Shown here one piece after another: positions 27,587 through 36,356 of a stretch of 64,000 nucleotides of DNA. How positions within the stretch are numbered: the stretch's first letter is position 1; each line of letters starts with the position of its first letter. Made by a program: the position numbers and the translations under genes. This DNA is from Paraglaciecola arctica BSs20135 (GTDB lineage: Bacteria; Pseudomonadota; Gammaproteobacteria; Enterobacterales; Alteromonadaceae): positions 62,001-126,000 of the forward strand of contig NZ_BAEO01000007.1 of NCBI RefSeq assembly GCF_000314995.1. Reading direction: 5' to 3'. The notes beneath the pieces are model-generated. The model was given only the letters and a program-made list of their open reading frames with translations. It had not been told where the DNA came from and did no database searches.

Positions 27587-30133
27587 TTAGAAAGTCACAG
27601 CTACCTTGCCGTAAACAAAGCGACCAGTAAAACCAAAGGGTGAGAAGCCAGAGTAAGGGAACAAACGTGAGAAGGTTGATGCACTTTCTACCAGTTCACG
27701 TGTTGGATCTGGATACACATCAAACAAATTGTTTGCGCCAAGAGTAAGACTAATATTTTCAGTGACGTCATAACCTACATCTAAATCTGTTACCCATTTT
27801 TCCGGTAATACTTCATTAAGTGCTGGCGTATCTGAAGGGTCCTGAGTCTCACCGTAACGAGTGGTGCGTAATGTGGCACGCCATTCGTCCATGTTCCACA
27901 CCGCACTTAAATTAAGCTTGGTTTTTGGTGAGCTTACTTCAAAACGACTTAGTTCTACTGAACTGAATAAATTGTCTTGTTCAACTCCTTGCCCTTGCAA
28001 TATTGCAGGTGGGTCAATGACGTTAGTCACTTCATTTTTGTTGTAGTTAAAACCAGCGTTAAAGGCTATTTCTCCCATGTTTTGTATATCAGTATTATAG
28101 GATGCCACTATATCAACACCCGATGTTTTGCTATCGATAGCGTTTAAGAAAAACCGCGCTCGGTTGGCTCCCGTACCTGCTAACAAGGCTTCAATACCAG
28201 GACCAGATAAGTTGTTCGAAAGCACAATACGATCATCAATTTTGATGTTGTAATAATCAACTGTAAGGCTAAAGTTCGAATCTGGAGACCAAGTTACACC
28301 CGCGCCATAGTTGACTGCTTCTTCGGCATCTAAGCCCGGTGAGCCTAAAGCTTTAGCCACATCACTGCCAGGTGAAAATGTACCTGTTTCGGTAGGTACA
28401 TCATCAACAAATACGGTAGCAATAGAAGTAAAATGCTGTTGTTGTAATGATGGCGCCCGGAAACCTGTTGAAACAGAGCCTCTCAAAGCTACCTCATCAG
28501 ATATGGTATAACGTGTCGCAAATTTGACATTTACTGCATCACCAAAATCTGAATAATCCTCATAACGCGCTGCAACTGTGACATTCCAGTTGTCGGTAAT
28601 ATAGGCTTCTAAGTCAGTATACAAACTAATGTTGTGACGGCTATTAGAGCCTGCTGATTCTGGTGTAAAACCCGGAAATACTTGAGAACCCGCTGCACCA
28701 GCAAACTCACCTTGGATATAAGACGCAGTTTCACCGGCTTGTATCTCGTAGCCCTCACGACGATATTCAGCGCCTACAGCTATGTTAACGCCACTGGCTA
28801 AACCAGCCACATCTATTTCTCGGCTAAAATCTACGTTTAAGGTAAGTTGGTCATAAATTAAAGTACCAGCATCAAATACCGTTTGGCTTGTTGGCCCAAG
28901 AGAAGTGTTTAAGCTGTCTTTTACCCCAAATTTAAACTCATCTTCACCATATACTGCTGATGCATCGTAATACCATTCGCTCAAATCACCTTTGATACCC
29001 ATAGCCATGGAATAGTCGTTTATGTCAGAAGTGATAGTAGGTAAAAATCCATCAGGGTAGATGGCTTCGATATTACGACTATCTTGTGCACGGCGATAAA
29101 AGCCACCACCTTCACCTTCACGAGTGCTGTAAGAGCCAAAAGCGTATAACTCGGCTTCTGGGGTTAACGTTAGGCCTGCGTTTACAAACACTGCTATGTC
29201 TTCAACGCTGCCATTACCATAAGTGTGGTTGTAACGGTTGTACGTTAACTCACGAGGATCAAGTAACCCATCTTCTGAACCATCGTCTAAGCGAGCGTAG
29301 TTTTCACGTTGATCATAATCAGAGCGGTTACTAAGACTACGATCACGCAATTCGGCTGATACATTTATAAAGCCATCTTTACCTAGCTCAAATCCCATAT
29401 TGGCGCGCAATGTTGCTGTTTGTCCGTCGGTTAACTCTCGGTCGCTACCTTCAGTAAAGGCCAAGTTACCGTCTTCACCAATGGCCACGTCTTTTAAATC
29501 AGGTACACCGTCCATAGTGGTGACGTTGGCACCATAAGTCACCGAAGCAGAACCGCCGCTACTGGCACTTTTAAGCACTATGTTAATCACACCCGCAATA
29601 GCATCAGAGCCATATTGCGCCGCCGCACCATCGCGCAATACTTCAATGCGCTCGATTGCATTAGCTGGGATTGCATTGAGATCGACAGCCGACGAACCTC
29701 GACCGGTAGAACCGTTTAAATTAAGTAATGCACTAGAATGACGACGTTTACCGTTGACTAAAACCAAGGTGTGATCTGGCGCTAAACCACGTAACTGCGC
29801 AGGACGAACATGATCAGTTCCATCGGTTAATGACGGTTGCGGAAAGTTAAAACTAGGCAACAAACTCCCTAGGATCATGTTTGTTTCAGTTTGCCCAGTA
29901 CTGCTTAATGCGTCTGCGCCAATCATATCGATGGGAACAGGACTATCTTCTACTGTACGACCTAAACGACGAGAGCCGATGACACTGATTTTTTCGATTG
30001 CACTGTCTGTAGCCTCTACTGATTGTTCTTGTGCAAAGGCGTTAGTTCCAATCAGCAATGCTGATGAAGCACTCATCATCAATGCAACTTTCAGAAAATG
30101 TTCTTTAGCTTTGAATTTGTGTGTGTTTTTCAT
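27587..30133 (-). CDS. TonB-dependent outer-membrane receptor
   Basis: The product has about 848 residues from the ATG at 30133; a TTG at 30172 only adds a hydrophilic leader before the signal peptide (which ends N-A-F-A-Q). The plug domain follows, with I-E-K-I-S-V-I-G-S-R near the TonB-box region and the motif I-E-R-I-E-V-L-R-D-G-A-A-A-Q-Y-G-S-D-A-I-A-G-V-I-N closing the plug, characteristic of the R-R-H-S-S-A-L-L type. The rest is a 22-strand barrel ending in Phe. Ligand unknown: no sugar, vitamin or siderophore genes lie next to it. Confidence 0.93.
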   Translation of the reverse strand: MKNTHKFKAKEHFLKVALMMSASSALLIGTNAFAQEQSVEATDSAIEKISVIGSRRLGRTVEDSPVPIDMIGADALSSTGQTETNMILGSLLPSFNFPQPSLTDGTDHVRPAQLRGLAPDHTLVLVNGKRRHSSALLNLNGSTGRGSSAVDLNAIPANAIERIEVLRDGAAAQYGSDAIAGVINIVLKSASSGGSASVTYGANVTTMDGVPDLKDVAIGEDGNLAFTEGSDRELTDGQTATLRANMGFELGKDGFINVSAELRDRSLSNRSDYDQRENYARLDDGSEDGLLDPRELTYNRYNHTYGNGSVEDIAVFVNAGLTLTPEAELYAFGSYSTREGEGGGFYRRAQDSRNIEAIYPDGFLPTITSDINDYSMAMGIKGDLSEWYYDASAVYGEDEFKFGVKDSLNTSLGPTSQTVFDAGTLIYDQLTLNVDFSREIDVAGLASGVNIAVGAEYRREGYEIQAGETASYIQGEFAGAAGSQVFPGFTPESAGSNSRHNISLYTDLEAYITDNWNVTVAARYEDYSDFGDAVNVKFATRYTISDEVALRGSVSTGFRAPSLQQQHFTSIATVFVDDVPTETGTFSPGSDVAKALGSPGLDAEEAVNYGAGVTWSPDSNFSLTVDYYNIKIDDRIVLSNNLSGPGIEALLAGTGANRARFFLNAIDSKTSGVDIVASYNTDIQNMGEIAFNAGFNYNKNEVTNVIDPPAILQGQGVEQDNLFSSVELSRFEVSSPKTKLNLSAVWNMDEWRATLRTTRYGETQDPSDTPALNEVLPEKWVTDLDVGYDVTENISLTLGANNLFDVYPDPTRELVESASTFSRLFPYSGFSPFGFTGRFVYGKVAVTF

Positions 30134-31140
30134 GTGGCTACTGTCCTTATCATTATGTGAAGTGTTCAACACTGTGGCTGCCTATTAGCAAGGAGCTTAT
30201 TATTGTTATTATCACAGTTGATTGGTGTTTATTTTACCCAATTAAATTGAGCAACTTTATTATTAACATGAAAATTGTCCAATCGGCAGAAATACCTATA
30301 TTTTTTTATGAATCTTTAGTAATCAAATATATCAATGCATGATTAGAGCAAAGCTTAGAAACGGGGTGGGGAAGTGGAAGCAACGGATTTCGCGGGATTT
30401 GGGTTTAAACTTAGTTTTTGCAGTGTTAGATTTGTTTCGTAATTGAATGAGTTGATACGATTTATGCGTAAACAACCCAGGAAAATCATTTACGCTTCGC
30501 GCCATCGTCCGTGATGGTTTTTGATTCAAATGTCGATGTAGATAAAGTCAAAAGTATGCGTTGCGCGCTCCGGCTTCAATGTCTTCTTTCAAACAGCATC
30601 TCGATAACTGCTCCGGCGTTATTCTACCTTCCAATATCCATGGCGGTCGCTTGTCGAGCTGTGCAACTGGGCGAAGCCGTGCTTCTAAAGAAACCAGTTT
30701 CACCCTACTAAATCCCAAAAGTAATCGGAGAACATACATGCGATGGGAAGGCAAAAGTAGTGGCTACACAATCAAAAATATTTAGTTTTGTGGATATAAT
30801 GGATTCACTATTATGGCTGTCTTGTTAATTTGTCTTAATTTTCTTATCCGCGAAAGGTCGTAGGTTCAAACCCTGCTTCAACAAACCTAATATTTAATAA
30901 AGTTAATTTAATTATCTATTCTATTGCCCAAGATCTTCATATATCTACTGGAGTAAACCAATAAATATCATGTGAGTCGGTGTGTATTTATTACCTAAGC
31001 AATTGAAAAATAGTGGTTTATACTAAAGTATAAGAGTAAATTTTAGTTGCTTATTGTTCTGGTGTGCTAATCTAATAATATATTTTACATAATCCAATTC
31101 TGAATTTAGGTAATAAACTCAGATGTAGTTAGGAAGGTTA
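30134..31140. repeat. Intergenic repeat-rich spacer
   Basis: About 1 kb without a convincing gene. It contains the repeat core ACGCTTCGCGCCATCG at about 30491-30506. At about 30640-30710 is a segment that matches, in inverse orientation, the core of the composite repeat at 42779-42850 (TGTCGAGCTGT and GTGCTTCTAAA are shared words). At 30845-30880 is another copy of the tRNA-fMet 3' half (CGCGAAAGGTCGTAGGTTCA). Just before it, near 30812-30825, the word TGGCTGTCTTGTTAATT resembles other repeats in the island. Confidence 0.65.
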
Positions 31141-31143
31141 ATG

Positions 31144-31371
31144 ATGAATTTGCTAAAAGCTAACTGTGGTAATGTCGATCGTATTATTAGAGCTTTATTA
31201 AGCGTGGCACTGCTTTTGTATTGTGTGTTTTTTTGGGAATCAATAGGTGATGTTTTCCTACAATCAATTATTCTGATTTTTTCCATTTTGAATTTAATAT
31301 CCACAACAATTGGCTGGTGTCCAATTTATCAACTTGCCAATATCAATACTTGTAAATCAGATTTCAAATAA
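31144..31371 (+). CDS. DUF2892 (YgaP transmembrane-domain-like) small membrane protein
   Basis: A 75-residue inner-membrane protein. It begins with the family pattern N-C-G-N-V-D-R-I-I-R-A-L-L and has two membrane helices (residues about 15-32 and 38-55). It ends with G-W-C-P-I-Y-Q-L-A-N-I-N-T-C, the conserved Cys-Pro-Tyr segment of DUF2892. Of two adjacent ATGs (31141, 31144) the second has better spacing to AGGAAGG. Function unknown; in other proteins this domain follows a rhodanese. It is 15 bases upstream of a GGDEF-EAL gene and probably in the same transcript. Confidence 0.85.
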   Translation: MNLLKANCGNVDRIIRALLSVALLLYCVFFWESIGDVFLQSIILIFSILNLISTTIGWCPIYQLANINTCKSDFK

Positions 31372-31386
31372 GCATCTGTTTTTGAT

Positions 31387-33348
31387 ATGCGAGCTAACGG
31401 GCCTATCAAATTAGATACAAGTTTACGCAGGCGTTTGCTTTTTGGCTCTGTTGGGCTAGCTGTTGCTGTATCTGTCATATTTATCTCTGTTGCCTATAAA
31501 TTGGCTTGTGATTTAGGCGAGTCTATGGAGCTTGAAAACACTAATAAGCTGGCGAAGCAGCTAATTTACCAAATACCCTTTCTAGCTACTCAGTCAACTA
31601 AAGATCCCCTCCAAAGTAAAAAACTTTACAACAGTCACCTATTTCAATCTTTAGATCCAGAAGTTGTTGGTATAGAAATCTGGTTTGTTGGGCAGCACGT
31701 TAAAATTAGAAGTTACCCAGAATGGACATATCCTGCAGAAATTGCTTTGGCTATAGAGGCTGGTGTTGATAGCAGCGGCTTCACTGAGTATCAGAAAGAG
31801 CGTTTGCTGTGGGTTTACAAAGCAGATACTGATACTGGCCTATCGGTTTTGTTACTGCATAAGGCTAAAACTCTAAATATTGCCTTAGATTATGTTGCTA
31901 ATAGACTTTCCATTACCGCGTTTTTAACTTTTTGGCTGGCTGTATGGGCAGCACTTGTTATGTCCGCCTTAATTACCAACCGATTCGAGAAAAATAATAA
32001 AAAGTTGGCTTATATGGCTAGCCATGACGACTTGACGGGTTTACCTAACCGATATTACCTAGTATCGATGTTAAATGATTTTCTAAGTAAAGTTGAAGCC
32101 TCCAGGATTCCCTTTAAACAACGTAAAGGCGCATTGTTGTTAGTAGACCTAGATAAGTTTAAGGACGTGAATGACACTATGGGCCATGCAGCGGGAGATG
32201 ACTTGCTAGTGTCTATTGGCAAACGCCTCACTGAATTAGCCGGAGCTAAGGCGCAAGTAGTAAGGTACGGAGGTGATGAGTTTGTTATTTGGCACCAAGA
32301 AATCGACAGTGTTGAAGCAGAGATTTTAGCCCAAGATATTGTTGCTGCTTGCCGCCAACCTCTATTAGTTAATAATAATCAGTTTGAAATTGGTGCTAGC
32401 ATAGGCGTTGCTTGTTATCCGCAACACGGGACTAAAGTAGACGAGTTGTTAAAGCGAGCAGATATTGCAATGTACCACGCTAAAGAACTGCGGCTGGGTT
32501 ATCAATTATTCGATCAAACCCTTAATTCCAAGTCAGCGCTTTGGGTATCATTAAGAGGGCAATTAAATAATGCACTGCAGCAAAATCAATTTGTTTTGTT
32601 TTACCAACCCAAAGTTAGCTTACCGCAAGGAACAATAGTTGGGGTGGAGGCGTTGGTTAGATGGGAGCATCCAGAAAAAGGCTTACTAGCACCTGGTGTG
32701 TTTATCGATATTATTGAACAAAGCACTGTTATTCACGAGTTTACCCGCTACGTTTTAAAACAGGCCATTATACAATGTCGCTTATGGCTGAACCAAGGTG
32801 TCCGCATCAGCGTAGCGGTTAACTTATCTCCGTATAATCTTAGAGATGACGAATTTATTCCTTATTTAAAAGAGCAGTTAAGCTGCCACCAAGTTCCTGC
32901 TGAACTCATCGAAATTGAACTAACAGAAAGTGGAACCATGTTAGATCTAAACGTCGCCCAGAGAGTATTTCCTGAGTTACGCGCAGTAGGAGTGAAATTG
33001 TCAATCGATGATTTTGGGACAGGCATGAGCTCGCTCGCATATGTGAAAAAACTGGATGTAAACTTCATTAAAATAGACCGTTCATTTATTACAAATATCA
33101 CCACAGACTACCGCGACGTTGCAGTGATAAAAAGTATGTTATTACTCTGCGTCAATTTAAATAAAGAAGTTATTGCCGAAGGTATAGAAACTTCAGAACA
33201 AGCAGAAATACTTCATGAATTAGGCTGCAAATTTGCACAAGGCTATTATTTTGGTAAGCCTATGCATCCTTTGGTCATTACTCCACTGCTAACTAAAGAT
33301 TTGCCAGTTTCGGCTAAAGTCACGCCCATAAAAGAGGGTTACTCCTGA
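31387..33348 (+). CDS. Membrane GGDEF-EAL protein (cyclic-di-GMP turnover)
   Basis: A 653-residue signalling protein. Two membrane helices (residues about 14-38 and 178-200) bracket a periplasmic sensor of about 140 residues with no known fold. The GGDEF domain (about 210-380) has the intact active site Y-G-G-D-E-F. The EAL domain (about 395-635) has E-A-L-V-R-W, the metal site N-L-S-P, E-L-T-E-S and D-D-F-G-T-G, so both synthesis and hydrolysis of cyclic-di-GMP look possible. No RxxD inhibitory site was seen before GGDEF with certainty. Output pathway (biofilm or motility) is inference. Confidence 0.92.
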   Translation: MRANGPIKLDTSLRRRLLFGSVGLAVAVSVIFISVAYKLACDLGESMELENTNKLAKQLIYQIPFLATQSTKDPLQSKKLYNSHLFQSLDPEVVGIEIWFVGQHVKIRSYPEWTYPAEIALAIEAGVDSSGFTEYQKERLLWVYKADTDTGLSVLLLHKAKTLNIALDYVANRLSITAFLTFWLAVWAALVMSALITNRFEKNNKKLAYMASHDDLTGLPNRYYLVSMLNDFLSKVEASRIPFKQRKGALLLVDLDKFKDVNDTMGHAAGDDLLVSIGKRLTELAGAKAQVVRYGGDEFVIWHQEIDSVEAEILAQDIVAACRQPLLVNNNQFEIGASIGVACYPQHGTKVDELLKRADIAMYHAKELRLGYQLFDQTLNSKSALWVSLRGQLNNALQQNQFVLFYQPKVSLPQGTIVGVEALVRWEHPEKGLLAPGVFIDIIEQSTVIHEFTRYVLKQAIIQCRLWLNQGVRISVAVNLSPYNLRDDEFIPYLKEQLSCHQVPAELIEIELTESGTMLDLNVAQRVFPELRAVGVKLSIDDFGTGMSSLAYVKKLDVNFIKIDRSFITNITTDYRDVAVIKSMLLLCVNLNKEVIAEGIETSEQAEILHELGCKFAQGYYFGKPMHPLVITPLLTKDLPVSAKVTPIKEGYS

Positions 33349-33425
33349 CCCATAATCGTTAAATAGTATTCGAAATCTCATTGCCCAAATGCTCACGTAG
33401 CTAAACTTATCGCTGATAATTTAAA

Positions 33426-33727
33426 AGCACGCTTCGCGCCATCGTCATTATGGTTTTTGATGTTTTAGAGTAACGGCTTTGCCGCCAAGGCATGAGCTGC
33501 GCTCACAGGGATTAAAAACCTTCAAAAAATAACTGCTTTGCTTTTTATGGTAAAAATAGAAATCTCGGTTGTTCAATAAAAACACTAAAAACAACTGTTT
33601 ACGTTCGATGGATATGAATATTTATGGCAAGTGATTTGGAGTTAGTACACCTTGCGTTTAATTAGGGTAAGGGATTGTTGCTTAAACTTGGTGATTCGAT
33701 TCCTCATTTGATTTCTATTTTTCAACG
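33426..33727. repeat. Long island repeat, left copy (R1)
   Basis: Begins with the word AAAAGCACGCTTCGCGCCAT, continues with AACGGCTTTGCCGCCAAGG and then about 233 bases (33494-33727) that recur almost unchanged at 35599-35831. The two long copies are in the same orientation and enclose both toxin-antitoxin modules. No open frame of interest inside. Confidence 0.85.
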
Positions 33728-33776
33728 AAGCTGAACCCGCAGGTTGGGAACTTATCAGTTGTATGCTTTTTATTTG

Positions 33777-33800
33777 CAGTGTACAGTGTACAGTGTACAC
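33777..33800. promoter_or_regulatory. Putative toxin-antitoxin autoregulatory operator
   Basis: Three tandem GTGTACA heptamers (33779-33799) end in a perfect 15-base palindrome, GTGTACAGTGTACAC (33786-33800). The site is 36-59 bases before the toxin start, where a TA promoter is expected, and the antitoxin has an Xre-type helix-turn-helix that could bind it. Confidence 0.6.
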
Positions 33801-33835
33801 CTCGTGTTTGTCGATTCAGGATAGGAGGATACCTA

Positions 33836-34171
33836 TTGAGTCATGCAATTGATTTTGTTGAAACTTCTATCTTTACTAAGCAGATCAGAGATATTGCTAC
33901 AGACGATGAACTAAAAAACCTTCAAGTGGAGCTTATTTCACAGCCAGAAAAAGGTGATTTGATTAAAGATACTGGTGGTCTACGAAAAGTACGAATGGCT
34001 GTAGGTAATCAAGGAAAAAGCGGGAGTGTTCGTGTGATCTATTTTTTAGCTCATGTTGAAAAGATACATTTGATTTTGGCCTATCCTAAAAATGTTAAAG
34101 ACACCTTAAGCAGGGGAGAAAAAGCCGAGTTGAAAAAACTTGTGAAATTGTTGAAAGGGGAAAGTAAATGA
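33836..34171 (+). CDS. RelE/HigB-family toxin
   Basis: A 111-residue mRNA-interferase-type toxin starting at TTG 33836, which has a perfect AGGAGG (33823-33828) 7 bases upstream; the longer frame from 33779 crosses the operator and is rejected. Features: D-D-E-L-K-N-L-Q-V-E-L near residue 20, G-L-R-K-V-R-M-A and S-G-S-V-R-V-I-Y-F mid-chain, and L-I-L-A-Y-P-K-N. These match the RelE/HigB proteins that precede NadS-type antitoxins. Toxin-first order and 4-base overlap with the antitoxin support the pair. Confidence 0.85.
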   Translation: MSHAIDFVETSIFTKQIRDIATDDELKNLQVELISQPEKGDLIKDTGGLRKVRMAVGNQGKSGSVRVIYFLAHVEKIHLILAYPKNVKDTLSRGEKAELKKLVKLLKGESK

Positions 34172-34452
34172 GCATTTTTAATGATTTGAAAGCCTCTCTT
34201 GAAGAAGCGGTGGCAGTTGAACAAGGAAACAAGAAAGCCTCTCGTGTGACATCTTATGAGATTGCTGATGTTAAGGCTATTCGTGCCCAACTTAACGTTT
34301 CTCAAGTAGAGTTTGCGGCAGTACTAGGCACTAGCGTTGACACTATCAAAAGTTGGGAGAAAAAACGCCGAAACCCAACGGGCCTTGCTGCCAAAGTTCT
34401 GGCTACAATCAAAGACAATCCCGCTATGTACCAAGAATTAGCAAATCATTAG
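34168..34452 (+). CDS. Xre-type (HigA/NadS-like) antitoxin
   Basis: A 94-residue antitoxin with a helix-turn-helix at residues about 37-75 (V-S-Q-V-E-F-A-A-V-L-G-T-S-V-D-T-I-K-S-W-E) and the following R-N-P-T-G-L-A-A-K-V-L. This is the NadS/HigA pattern. Its ATG overlaps the toxin stop (ATGA), so the two are translationally coupled. It would neutralise the toxin and repress the operon. Confidence 0.88.
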   Translation: MSIFNDLKASLEEAVAVEQGNKKASRVTSYEIADVKAIRAQLNVSQVEFAAVLGTSVDTIKSWEKKRRNPTGLAAKVLATIKDNPAMYQELANH

Positions 34453-34919
34453 ATGCATTGATGTCGCGTTGTTACAACAATTTCTATTTTGGGGAAGTTT
34501 AAAAGCACGCTTCGCGGCATCGTCGCCTGATGGTTTTCGATATTTGAGAGTGACGGCTTTGCCGCCAAGGCATGCGCTGCGCGTACTGGAATTTATTCTT
34601 TTTTAAAACTGAAAATCAAAAGCACGCTTCGCGCCATCGTCCGTGATGGTTTTTGAGATTTGAGAGTAACGGCTTTGCCGCCAAAGCATGAGCTGCGCTC
34701 ATAGTGAATAAAACGCCCTAAAAATAACTACGTTGCTTTTCTGGGGGAAAGTATTTATCTCGGTTGTAGAATAAAAATATCAAAAACAACAATGTACGTT
34801 TGATGGATATGAATATTAAGTTCTTCATTTGAGCCAGCAGGTTCTTTTTTAGTCACCTTTTTTATTCAAAAATGGCAATTCAGTGATAAACTTATTTTAT
34901 TGTTAGTGGAGGTAAAAAT
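34453..34919. repeat. Two partial repeat copies between TA modules
   Basis: From about 34500 and again from about 34618, the repeat start AAAAGCACGCTTCGCG recurs, each followed by the AACGGCTTTGCCGCC or GACGGCTTTGCCGCC word. The second continues into a diverged version of the R1 body (CTCGGTTGTAGAATAAAAAT and GATGGATATGAATATT) to about 34820. The promoter of the next TA pair must lie between about 34820 and 34919. Confidence 0.75.
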
Positions 34920-35141
34920 ATGTCTGAAGCTTTGAAGTCTGTACTTGAAAATATAGAACATATGACATCCAGTGAAAAAGCATTAGCCGCACATTGCTTA
35001 TTGTCTTCACTTGAAGAAAAACCAAATGATGATGTTGATTCAGCTTGGTTAGCTCTATCGCAAGCGCGAAGCAAAGAGCTAGTTACTGGTGAAGTGAAAG
35101 CGGTGAGTTGGGAGCAGATAAAAAGTCAGATCGTAAAATAA
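34920..35141 (+). CDS. Addiction-module antitoxin (PF09720-like)
   Basis: A 73-residue acidic helical protein. The pattern M-T-S-S-E-K-A-L-A-A-H-C-L-L-S-S-L near residue 15-32 and the C-terminal R-S-K-E-L-V-T-G-E-V-K-A-V-S-W-E match the putative addiction-module component family, in which the antitoxin precedes a ParE/RelE toxin. AGTGGAGG lies upstream of the ATG. One base separates it from the toxin start. Confidence 0.85.
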   Translation: MSEALKSVLENIEHMTSSEKALAAHCLLSSLEEKPNDDVDSAWLALSQARSKELVTGEVKAVSWEQIKSQIVK

Positions 35142-35142
35142 T

Positions 35143-35436
35143 ATGTTCACGCTGTCGTTCCATCCCGACATTAAAAATGATACGCAATCATCATACGATT
35201 GGTACCAACTTCAAGCACAAGGGTTGGGTAATGATTTTATTGCAGAGTTAGAATCTGCGTTCGAGACGATAGCATCCCTCCCTCAAACTTGGCCTAAGTT
35301 TGGGGCAAACCACCACCGATTTTTACTTTCACGATTTCCTTTCTCTGTTATTTATCAAATCCAATCAAAACATATTTACATCGTCGCGATTATGCACAAT
35401 AGCAAACGACCAGGGTATTGGCTGAAGAGAAAGTAG
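35143..35436 (+). CDS. ParE/RelE-superfamily toxin
   Basis: A 97-residue toxin with F-H-P-D-I-K-N-D near the N-terminus, Y-D-W-Y-Q-L-Q-A-Q-G-L-G-N-D-F at residues 19-33, F-P-F-S-V-I-Y-Q-I near 66-74 and the terminal H-N-S-K-R-P-G-Y-W motif. This is the ParE-type toxin that pairs with PF09720 antitoxins. It is one base downstream of its antitoxin and is followed by a hairpin terminator. Whether the target is gyrase or mRNA is unknown. Confidence 0.88.
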   Translation: MFTLSFHPDIKNDTQSSYDWYQLQAQGLGNDFIAELESAFETIASLPQTWPKFGANHHRFLLSRFPFSVIYQIQSKHIYIVAIMHNSKRPGYWLKRK

Positions 35437-35554
35437 AAAGCTTTCACCTTATCGCACTGAAAGCTTTATTTTATGTGCTCAAGTCATATGATGGCTGCTC
35501 TGTTAATTTTTCTTAAATATCAACTTCTCAATAATTTACTTTTTTGAGAAGTTG
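35437..35554 (+). terminator. Terminator hairpin after the ParE-like toxin, plus a second palindrome
   Basis: A 10-base perfect stem (AAAGCTTTCA at 35437-35446, complement at 35458-35467) followed by ATTTT begins right after the stop codon. A second 11-base stem (CAACTTCTCAA at 35521-35531 with 35544-35554) follows. The remaining spacer is repeat R3. Confidence 0.7.
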
Positions 35555-35598
35555 GTCACGGTTTTAATCAAAAAATCTTAATTTTGAGAAGTGATGAG

Positions 35599-35831
35599 GA
35601 GCTGTGCTCACAGGGATTAAAAACCTTCAAAAAATAACTGCTTTGCTTTTTATGGTAAAAATAGAAATCTCGGTTGTTCAATAAAAACACTAAAAACAAC
35701 TGTTTACGTTCGATGGATATGAATATTTATGGCAAGTGATTTGTAGTTAGTACACCTTGCGTTTAATCGGGTAAAGGAATTGTCGCTTAAATATGGTGAT
35801 TCAATTCCTCACCTGATTCTATTTTTCAACG
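35599..35831. repeat. Long island repeat, right copy (R3)
   Basis: A direct, nearly identical copy of the 33494-33727 body, lacking the first 70 bases of the left copy. It lies between the second TA module and the HEPN gene. The pair R1/R3 therefore brackets 1.9 kb holding both TA operons. Confidence 0.88.
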
Positions 35832-35860
35832 CACCTGATCTCGCATGCTTCGATTTAATC

Positions 35861-36352
35861 CTACTGTTTCACCATGGCGTCAATTAATGTAACCAAGCCA
35901 ACAATAGTGGTAAAAGCTGTACGAACAGAAACAAGCGTAACGCCCGTTGTATTTGATTCCTGCCCGTGGGCAATGCCATTACGCCAACGCACAATTGAAT
36001 TTATATTCCTTTTTCTATTATCTTCTTGCTCCAGCCAAGATGAAAACTCTTCACTCCATTTAGAATTGAATTGAGCCAAAATATCATTAATATTTTTAGT
36101 ATTCATATTTCTTGATCTTGGCCACGTTTCTTCTATATATCTCGATATCTGAGGTCTGGCCCCCTTAGAAGCATAGTGCAGCAATAATTCTTTAATAGCC
36201 TGTTCTAAATAGCCTGATACTAAAACTGCAAGATATTTTGCACTGTGTGCCTGAGATTCAGGACTGCTGTCTTCAGCAATATATGACTTAATCAAACTAT
36301 CTATTCTAGATTTATATTTATCATGGCCAGCATGACGAGAATGAGATGCCAT
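35861..36352 (-). CDS. HEPN-domain protein (RiboL-PSP-HEPN-like), putative RNase effector
   Basis: About 163 residues from the ATG at 36352; an ATG at 36367 would overlap the upstream gene by 11 bases. It is all-helical with the HEPN active-site motif R-N-G-I-A-H (an R-x4-H) near the C-terminus, in the context I-V-R-W-R-N-G-I-A-H-G. The S-G-Y-L-E-Q-A-I-K-E-L-L-L helix near residue 50 fits RiboL-PSP-HEPN. HEPN proteins with this motif are commonly ribonucleases in defence or TA systems. It is last in a three-gene minus-strand set with DUF262 and a nuclease-like gene. Confidence 0.8.
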   Translation of the reverse strand: MASHSRHAGHDKYKSRIDSLIKSYIAEDSSPESQAHSAKYLAVLVSGYLEQAIKELLLHYASKGARPQISRYIEETWPRSRNMNTKNINDILAQFNSKWSEEFSSWLEQEDNRKRNINSIVRWRNGIAHGQESNTTGVTLVSVRTAFTTIVGLVTLIDAMVKQ

Positions 36353-36356
36353 AACT

